Below are positions 1-4,614 of a stretch of 7,744 bases of DNA, piece by piece. The position numbers and the translations under genes were made by a program. Position 1 is the first letter of the stretch, and each line of letters opens with the position of its first letter. The DNA comes from Desulfovibrionaceae bacterium (GTDB taxonomy: Bacteria; Desulfobacterota; Desulfovibrionia; Desulfovibrionales; Desulfovibrionaceae). Below the pieces are notes generated by a model. The model was given only the letters and a program-made list of their open reading frames with translations, made no database searches and was not told the origin of the DNA. The DNA lies in contig JAUNSE010000084.1 in assembly GCA_030539415.1 (NCBI GenBank), forward strand, positions 1 to 7,744, read 5' to 3'.

Positions 1-38
1 AGAAAGAGCTGCTTGTGCGCGATTCGCCGATGCTGTGA
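1..38 (+). CDS. Possible 3' end of an upstream gene (partial)
   Basis: Reading from base 3, the frame gives KELLVRDSPML and then TGA at 36-38. The codons are G/C-ending like those of the real genes in this window. Just after the stop the sequence turns A/T-richer (about 39-80), as expected when leaving a gene. Only eleven residues are visible, so neither family nor function can be given. Frame 1 is also open, up to 324, but its product is rich in Arg and Cys with no recognisable motif, so it is the weaker candidate. This is a guess from codon style and context; the sequence before the window would settle it. Confidence 0.3.
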   Translation, partial: KELLVRDSPML

Positions 39-184
39 ATGTTTTAACAAGTCCGAAATTCCGCCGCTTTTGGATGTGCAGAGCGAACAGCGTCCGCTCC
101 AATCCGCCTGCGCGAATTTTTATGCGCCGCGACGACAAAATTTCAGCGCAAGCCCCGGGGCCGCGCGGCCGTCGGCGGACGAGC

Positions 185-214
185 GCCTGCCTGCCCGTCA
201 GGCCGGCAGGCTTT
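185..214 (+). terminator. Weak terminator-like hairpin
   Basis: GCCTGCC (185-191) can pair with GGCAGGC (205-211) as a perfect 7-bp stem around a 13-nt loop, followed by a short TTT (212-214). The U tract is very short, so termination would be weak. It could end an upstream plus-strand gene. In sequence this GC-rich, a hairpin of this size also arises by chance. Confidence 0.25.
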
Positions 215-390
215 CGCTGCGGCAGACGGCACATAGCGGACAAGGAGTCAGTCTGCGTGCCCGCCCGGAACGACTTTCGGGCATGCCCCGATCTTGCGGA
301 GAGCCCGTGCGGACGGCACTTTGAGGCGGGAGTGGAAAAGCGCAGGAAAATCTGTGACACTTATGGGCAGGTTTCGGGCAGGATCTGCTC

Positions 391-419
391 TGGACTGCCT
401 GTCATGCATGCGCTATCTC
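391..419 (+). promoter_or_regulatory. Weak sigma70-type promoter candidate for the gene at 472
   Basis: TGGACT (391-396, four of six matches to TTGACA) is separated by exactly 17 bp from TATCTC (414-419, three of six matches to TATAAT). Transcription would start near 426, leaving a leader of about 45 nt before the ATG at 472. The -10 element is poor and the call rests mainly on spacing and position. Confidence 0.25.
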
Positions 420-471
420 ATTCGCCTGCCGCAGGAATTCTGCTAGGCTGCTTTGCGGAGGTCATATTTCC

Positions 472-1689
472 ATGGATATTTTTGCCGGCGATACGGCGCA
501 GCTCAGACTCTTTCCGGAATGCGGCATGGCTCTGGAGGAACTGCCCACCCCCTGCCTCGTCCTGGACACGGACAGGCTCGAGCGCAACATCGCACGCTTC
601 AGGGAGCACTGGCAGGGCGGCGGCGTGCGCGTGCGCCCGCATCTCAAGACCTGCCGCACCTGGCCCGTGGCCCTGCAGGCCATGGAATCCCCCGAGGGGC
701 CCTGCTGCGTCGCCACCATGGGCGAGGCCGAGGCCTGCGCCGAACTGGGCGCCGAAGACATTGTGCTGGCCGTGGGCATCCGTCCCGGCCTGTTCGAGCG
801 CGCCCGCGCCCTGCTCGGGCGCGGCACAGACCTCAAGGTCCTCCTGGACAGCGCCGTCATGGCCCGGGCCCTTGCCGGCTATGCAGCACAGACCGGGACC
901 GTCTTTTCGGTCCTGCTCGAAGTGGACTGCGACGGGCACAGGGCCGGTCTCGCCCCCGAAGATCCCCGCCTTGCCGAAATCGCGGACCTGCTCGCCGCAG
1001 CCGGACAGAAGGTGGCCGGCATACTGACCCACGCCGGCTCTGCCTACGATGTGCCCGACCCCGCGAAGCTGCGCACCCTGGCCTCGCGGGAGATGGCCGC
1101 CGCGGCGAAGGCTGCCGCCCTTCTGCGCGCCCATGGCCATGCCTGCCCCGTCGTCAGCATCGGCTCCACGCCCACCGGCCTGCTGGGCAGCCCCGCGGAG
1201 GCCGCGTCCCGGGGCGTCACCGAAGTCCGCGCCGGCGTCTACATGTTCATGGATCTGGTCATGGAAGGCCTGGGCGTCTGCACGAAGGAGGATATCGCGC
1301 TCACCGTGCTGACGTCGGTCATCGGCGGCTTTGCCGGGGACGGCGGCCTGCCGGGCCGCCTCATCACCGATGCCGGCTGGGCCGCCCTTTCCACGGACAG
1401 AGGACTGGCCTCGCGCTTTGCCTCCCAGGGCTACGGACTTGTCTGCGACCTTGCGGGCACACCCCTGCCCGGACTGCGCGCTGCCGATCTCAATCAGGAG
1501 CACGGCATGATCAGCGTTAATCCGAACCTCCCCGAACAGACCGAACGCGCCGTGCTCGGACTCACCCCCGAGTCGAGACTGCGCATTCTTCCCAATCATG
1601 CCTGCGCCGCGGCCATGATGCACAGGGGATACTTCCTTGCGCGCGGCGGAAGAGCCCTGGCCTTCGCCCGCCGCTTCGGCGGCTGGTAG
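472..1689 (+). CDS. D-serine dehydratase / D-threonine aldolase-like enzyme (metal- and PLP-dependent, DSD1 type)
   Basis: This 405-residue protein matches the fold-type III (alanine racemase-like) PLP enzymes that include eukaryotic-type D-serine dehydratase, D-threonine aldolase and 3-hydroxy-D-aspartate aldolase. It opens with the family hallmark LPTPCLVLD near residues 24-32. The likely PLP lysine is K59, in RPHLKT. A GSTPT stretch (231-235) fits the phosphate-binding loop, and H187, Y192 and Y257 sit in typical family segments. Near the C terminus the H-x-C pair H376/C378 matches the metal ligands known in DSD1 enzymes (His347/Cys349 in the chicken protein). Expected chemistry is D-serine to pyruvate plus ammonia, or retro-aldol cleavage of a D-3-hydroxy amino acid; sequence alone cannot choose. 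There is no signal peptide, so it is probably cytoplasmic. GGAGG at 457-461 supports the start. The next gene begins 71 bp downstream on the same strand, with no terminator recognised between them. The family and fold are secure; the substrate is not. Confidence 0.87.
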   Translation: MDIFAGDTAQLRLFPECGMALEELPTPCLVLDTDRLERNIARFREHWQGGGVRVRPHLKTCRTWPVALQAMESPEGPCCVATMGEAEACAELGAEDIVLAVGIRPGLFERARALLGRGTDLKVLLDSAVMARALAGYAAQTGTVFSVLLEVDCDGHRAGLAPEDPRLAEIADLLAAAGQKVAGILTHAGSAYDVPDPAKLRTLASREMAAAAKAAALLRAHGHACPVVSIGSTPTGLLGSPAEAASRGVTEVRAGVYMFMDLVMEGLGVCTKEDIALTVLTSVIGGFAGDGGLPGRLITDAGWAALSTDRGLASRFASQGYGLVCDLAGTPLPGLRAADLNQEHGMISVNPNLPEQTERAVLGLTPESRLRILPNHACAAAMMHRGYFLARGGRALAFARRFGGW

Positions 1690-1717
1690 GCCTTACGGCC
1701 CGGACTCCCTCGCCCCC

Positions 1718-1731
1718 CGCGCCGCGGCGCG
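1718..1731. repeat. 14-bp perfect palindrome between the two plus-strand genes
   Basis: CGCGCCGCGGCGCG equals its own reverse complement. With no unpaired loop and no T run on the plus strand after it, it is not a convincing terminator, so the two flanking genes can still share a transcript. It could be a protein-binding site, or chance in a run of G and C. Confidence 0.4.
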
Positions 1732-1760
1732 CGAAAACCAGTCAGAAAAGGAGATGCCTT

Positions 1761-2855
1761 ATGGCTTCAACCGTCTATTACTGCTCCATGTCCTGTAGAA
1801 AGCACTCTCAGACGAAGAGTGCCAAAATCGCGAAGCTCTGCTCCCTGCTCAATCTGAACAATGTGGTCGTCAAGGGACAGCCCTGCGCCGTCAAGCTGCA
1901 TTTCGGCGAGAGCGGCAACGACACCCATCTGAACCCGCAGCTCGTGCAGGTCGTGGTGGACAAGATCCGTCAGGCCGGCGCCCTGCCGTTCATGACCGAC
2001 ACCACCACCCTCTACTCCGGCAGCCGCCACAATGCCGTCGACCATCTGAACACCGCCCTGCGCCACGGCTTCGCCCCGGGCGTGGTGGACGCGCCCGTAA
2101 TCATCGCCGACGGCCTGTTCGGCGCCAACGACCTGCTCGTCACCATCGACGCCAAGCATTTCAAGGACGTGCACATCGCCACTGAAATAGTGAAGGCCCC
2201 CTCCATGGTGGTGCTCTCCCACTTCAAGGGCCACGAGATGGCCGGCTTCGGCGGCGCCATCAAGAACCTGGCCATGGGCTGCGCCTCGCAGCGCGGCAAG
2301 CGCGACCAGCACGGCACCACCGTGAACGTCAACAAGGAGAAGTGCATCGGCTGCGGCCAGTGCGTGCGCATCTGCCCCGAAAAGGCCATGAAGATCGGCG
2401 AGGACAAGAAGAGCTCCTGCGACGCGAAAAAGTGCATCGGCTGCTTCGAATGCATGACCGTCTGCGAGCCCAAGGCCATCGAGATCGACTGGGAGACGGA
2501 CATCCCCTCCTTCATGGAGCGCCTCACCGAGTACGCCTACGGCGCCGTCAAGGGCTGGGAGGAGCACGTCTGCTACATCAACTTCGTGATGAACGTCACC
2601 CCGGACTGCGACTGCGCCGGCTGGTCCGACACCCCGATGATTCCCGATGTGGGCATTCTCGCCTCCCATGATCCGGTCGCTCTGGACCAGGCCTGCTACG
2701 ACCTCGTGCAGAAGCAGCCCGTCCTGGCCAATCTGGACCTGCAGGGCAGGGATCTGTTCACGGCCCGCTGGTCCTACACCCGCGGCCATATCCAGATTGA
2801 CTACGCCGAGGAGCTCGGCATGGGCACGAAGGAGTATGAACTGAAGGAAGTGTAG
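1761..2855 (+). CDS. DUF362 protein with two 4Fe-4S ferredoxin motifs
   Basis: This 364-residue protein has the layout of DUF362 iron-sulfur proteins. The DUF362 core comes first, including the motif HFKGHEMAGFGGAIKN at 154-169. A dicluster ferredoxin insert follows, with CxxCxxCxxxCP ligands C195, C198, C201, C205 and a second set C225, C228, C231, C235. The family core then resumes with a DCDC segment (D282-C285) and SHDPVALDQACYDL. Two further cysteines near the N terminus form CSMSC (C8, C12). It should bind two [4Fe-4S] clusters and transfer electrons in the cytoplasm; the family's reaction is not established. No signal peptide or membrane segment is seen. AAAGGAG at 1747-1753 supports the start. 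It lies 71 bp behind the D-serine dehydratase-like gene, probably in one operon, and is followed by a strong terminator. A link to serine metabolism is inferred from position only. Confidence 0.88.
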   Translation: MASTVYYCSMSCRKHSQTKSAKIAKLCSLLNLNNVVVKGQPCAVKLHFGESGNDTHLNPQLVQVVVDKIRQAGALPFMTDTTTLYSGSRHNAVDHLNTALRHGFAPGVVDAPVIIADGLFGANDLLVTIDAKHFKDVHIATEIVKAPSMVVLSHFKGHEMAGFGGAIKNLAMGCASQRGKRDQHGTTVNVNKEKCIGCGQCVRICPEKAMKIGEDKKSSCDAKKCIGCFECMTVCEPKAIEIDWETDIPSFMERLTEYAYGAVKGWEEHVCYINFVMNVTPDCDCAGWSDTPMIPDVGILASHDPVALDQACYDLVQKQPVLANLDLQGRDLFTARWSYTRGHIQIDYAEELGMGTKEYELKEV

Positions 2856-2886
2856 TCTCCGGGCCGAAAGGCTGCGAAGAACGAAG

Positions 2887-2930
2887 CGGGGGAGAGCCGG
2901 TTCTGCCGGAGCTCCCCCGTCTGTTTTTTT
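2887..2930 (+). terminator. Rho-independent terminator
   Basis: CGGGGGAG (2887-2894) pairs perfectly with CTCCCCCG (2912-2919). After a 2x2 internal loop, CCGG pairs with CCGG around the loop TTCTG, and seven consecutive T follow (2924-2930). It ends the plus-strand transcript 31 nt after the DUF362 stop codon. In the other direction, for the convergent sdaA, the hairpin is followed only by CTTCGTTCTTC, so bidirectional action is possible but weaker. Confidence 0.88.
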
Positions 2931-2966
2931 CATGCCGTCTGCCGCCGTCCCGGGGCAGGACCGGGC

Positions 2967-4361
2967 TTACTTCGCCTGTCCGTCCTGCCTGCCGGCATAG
3001 GCCTTGTGAATGACGGCGGCCAGGCCGCCCAGGGCCGTCTCCCGGTAGGTGGCCTGCAGGTCCAGGCCGGTGCGGTACATGACGTCGATAATCGTGTCCA
3101 GGGAGACCACGCGCTGGGTGCCGTCCTCGAGACGGGAAAGCTGGGCGCAGGTGACGGCGCGCTCGGCCGCGACGCCGTTGCGCTCGATGCAGGGAATCTG
3201 CACTAGTCCTCCCACCGGGTCGCAGGTGAGGCCGAGATTGTGCTCCATGCCGATTTCGGCCGCCATCTCGATCTGCTTGATGGTGCCGCCGGTCACGGCG
3301 CAGTAGGCGCCGGCGGCCATGGAGCAGGCCACTCCCACCTCGCCCTGGCAGCCCACCTCTGCGCCGGAAATGGAGGCGTTGAGCTTGTAGAAGAGGCCGA
3401 TGGCGCCGGCCGTGAGCAGAAAGTCCCGCTCGCCCTCGGGTGCGGCCTTCGGATAGAAGTTGGTGTAGTAGCTCAGCACGGCCGGCACGACGCCGGCGGC
3501 GCCGTTGGTCGGTGCCGTGACCACGCGCCCGCCGCAGGCGTTCTCCTCGGCCACGGAAAAGGCGTAGAGCATTGGCCAGAGGCTGAGGTCCCGGCGGCCG
3601 GTGGCCTGCAGCACGCTGATCTTGCGCAGCAGATTGGGTGCCCTGCGCCGCACGTTGTAGCCGCCGGGCAGGATGCCCTCGCTGCACAGGCCGCGCTCCA
3701 CGGACTCGCGCATGGTGCCGATGATGAGGTTCGTCTGACGCTCCACCACGGCTTCGGAATGCCAGAAGATTTCGTTGGCCAGCACGATCTCGGCAATGCT
3801 TTTTCCTTCGCGCCGGCAGTGCTCGAAGAGCTCCGCGGCCTTCGTGTAGGGGTAGGGCGGCTCGGGCCGCTCAACCTCCGGCCTGTCGAAATTCTCCTCG
3901 TCGCGCACGAAGCCGCCGCCCACCGAATAGTAGGTTCTGGTCAGCACGATGGTGCCGGCCTCGTCGTAGGCTGTGAAGCTCAGCGCGTTGGGATGGCGCT
4001 TGAGAAAGAGCCCCCTGTGCACCAGCAGATCGTCCGCGTAGTCGAAGGGGATGGGCTTTCTGCCGGCCAGGACAAGGCGGTCGCCGTTTTTCAGCAGCAT
4101 GCTGCGCTCGGCAAGATGGCGCGTGTCCACCGTCTGCGGCGTCTCGCCCTCGAGGCCGCCCAGAACGGCCGGCATGGTGCCGTGCCCCTCGCCGGTCAGG
4201 GCCAGCGATCCGTACAGGGCGACGCGCACGCGGCTGACGATCGCGAGCAGGTTCTCCCGCACCAGCAGATCGGCGAAGGCCTTTCCGGCCACCATGGGGC
4301 CGGTCGTGTGGGAGCTCGACGGGCCGATGCCCACCTTGAAGAGGTCGAAAACGCTGAGCAT
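2967..4361 (-). CDS. sdaA: L-serine dehydratase (L-serine ammonia-lyase), single-chain [4Fe-4S] type
   Basis: This 464-residue enzyme converts L-serine to pyruvate and ammonia in the cytoplasm using a catalytic iron-sulfur cluster. The N-terminal beta domain starts with the family signature GIGPSSSHTTGPM (residues 11-23). The alpha domain carries ENACGGRVVTAPTNGAAG (273-290), CQGEVG (338-343) and CDPVGG (380-385) followed by CIERN (391-395). The three likely cluster ligands are C338, C380 and C391. Their 42 and 11 spacing equals that of the Legionella pneumophila enzyme (C343, C385, C396). The start at the ATG complementary to 4359-4361 is fixed by the family N terminus and by AGGAGGA (4369-4375) seven bases ahead; the reading frame extends upstream but that part matches nothing. 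The C terminus reads GRQDGQAK and lacks the final cysteine reported to enter the active site in the Legionella enzyme. The gene is convergent with the DUF362 gene and divergent from the peptidase gene. Confidence 0.95.
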   Translation of the reverse strand: MLSVFDLFKVGIGPSSSHTTGPMVAGKAFADLLVRENLLAIVSRVRVALYGSLALTGEGHGTMPAVLGGLEGETPQTVDTRHLAERSMLLKNGDRLVLAGRKPIPFDYADDLLVHRGLFLKRHPNALSFTAYDEAGTIVLTRTYYSVGGGFVRDEENFDRPEVERPEPPYPYTKAAELFEHCRREGKSIAEIVLANEIFWHSEAVVERQTNLIIGTMRESVERGLCSEGILPGGYNVRRRAPNLLRKISVLQATGRRDLSLWPMLYAFSVAEENACGGRVVTAPTNGAAGVVPAVLSYYTNFYPKAAPEGERDFLLTAGAIGLFYKLNASISGAEVGCQGEVGVACSMAAGAYCAVTGGTIKQIEMAAEIGMEHNLGLTCDPVGGLVQIPCIERNGVAAERAVTCAQLSRLEDGTQRVVSLDTIIDVMYRTGLDLQATYRETALGGLAAVIHKAYAGRQDGQAK

Positions 4362-4381
4362 GTGCAGATCCTCCTCTCTCA

Positions 4382-4410
4382 AGTATGCCTCACTGCGGCC
4401 TGCCAGTCGA
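4382..4410 (-). promoter_or_regulatory. Promoter candidate for sdaA
   Basis: On the minus strand, TCGACT (complement of 4405-4410, four of six matches to TTGACA) lies exactly 17 bp before CATACT (complement of 4382-4387, four of six matches to TATAAT). Transcription would begin near 4375, right at the ribosome binding site, giving a very short leader. The optimal spacing favours it; neither box is strong. Confidence 0.4.
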
Positions 4411-4450
4411 GAGGGCGCCCCGTTCGGAGGGAAAAGAGGGCGGGAAAGTT

Positions 4451-4464
4451 TGCAGAAATTTGCA
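4451..4464. promoter_or_regulatory. TGCA-flanked dyad in the divergent control region (operator candidate)
   Basis: TGCAGAAATTTGCA is an imperfect palindrome: ten of its fourteen positions are symmetric, with TGCA at both ends. Read another way, TTTGCA occurs twice with a 10-bp period. It is an A/T island in GC-rich DNA and ends 8 bp before the -35 box of the plus-strand promoter candidate, a plausible place for an activator or repressor. No known regulator consensus is assigned. Confidence 0.3.
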
Positions 4465-4472
4465 CAGGGGGC

Positions 4473-4501
4473 TTGCCAACCCGGCCCCTTTGCTCTACAA
4501 G
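4473..4501 (+). promoter_or_regulatory. Promoter candidate for the M16 peptidase gene
   Basis: TTGCCA (4473-4478, five of six matches to TTGACA) is followed after 17 bp by TACAAG (4496-4501, four of six matches to TATAAT). The predicted start near 4508 leaves a leader of roughly 105 nt before the ATG at 4615. Confidence 0.45.
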
Positions 4502-4524
4502 GTCCATTCCCCTGCATCCCTCCG

Positions 4525-4551
4525 GCGCGCAGGGACCGGAAGTCCGCGCGC
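4525..4551 (+). promoter_or_regulatory. Leader hairpin upstream of the M16 peptidase
   Basis: GCGCGC (4525-4530) pairs with GCGCGC (4546-4551), and GGAC (4533-4536) pairs with GTCC (4542-4545), with a 2-nt bulge (AG) and a CGGAA loop. Ten GC-rich base pairs would form early in the predicted mRNA leader. No T run follows, so it is not an ordinary terminator. It may stabilise the transcript or be incidental. Confidence 0.35.
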
Positions 4552-4614
4552 ACAGACAGACAAAACCCGGGGAGGGATGGGGAACAGACCGCATGCAGCA
4601 AGGAGGTACGACGC

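Larger units (their letters stand above)
39..471. other. Non-coding stretch upstream of the D-serine dehydratase-like gene
   Basis: I find no gene here that I can support. Some frames stay open on the plus strand, but their products are Arg/Pro/Cys-rich, lack domain motifs, and have no good ribosome binding site. The stretch contains a self-complementary GC-rich patch near 155-172, a 7-bp hairpin (185-211), a repeated GGGCAGG heptamer (365-382) and one weak promoter candidate (391-419). No tRNA fold was recognised. The most likely roles are terminator of the previous gene and promoter plus leader of the gene at 472. Confidence 0.6.

Noticed and set aside
35..1027. Plus-strand open frame overlapping the start of the D-serine dehydratase-like gene
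   Set aside because: Its product is Pro/Arg/Ser-rich without motifs, and most of its length is another frame of the real gene.
418..1623. Open frame of about 401 codons antisense to the D-serine dehydratase-like gene
   Set aside because: It is a Gly/Ala/His-rich shadow without motifs, lying opposite a well-supported gene.
1767..2933. Open frame of about 388 codons antisense to the DUF362 gene
   Set aside because: Same reason: no motif, and its start would lie inside the terminator region.
4460..4477. Sigma54-like TTGCAC...TTGCC promoter
   Set aside because: The two elements are 2 bp too far apart for the strict -24/-12 spacing, and the GG of the -24 element is not intact.
4051..4614. Upstream extension of the M16 frame
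   Set aside because: It runs antisense through sdaA, shows no domain, and AAGGAGGT at 4600-4607 points to the ATG at 4615.
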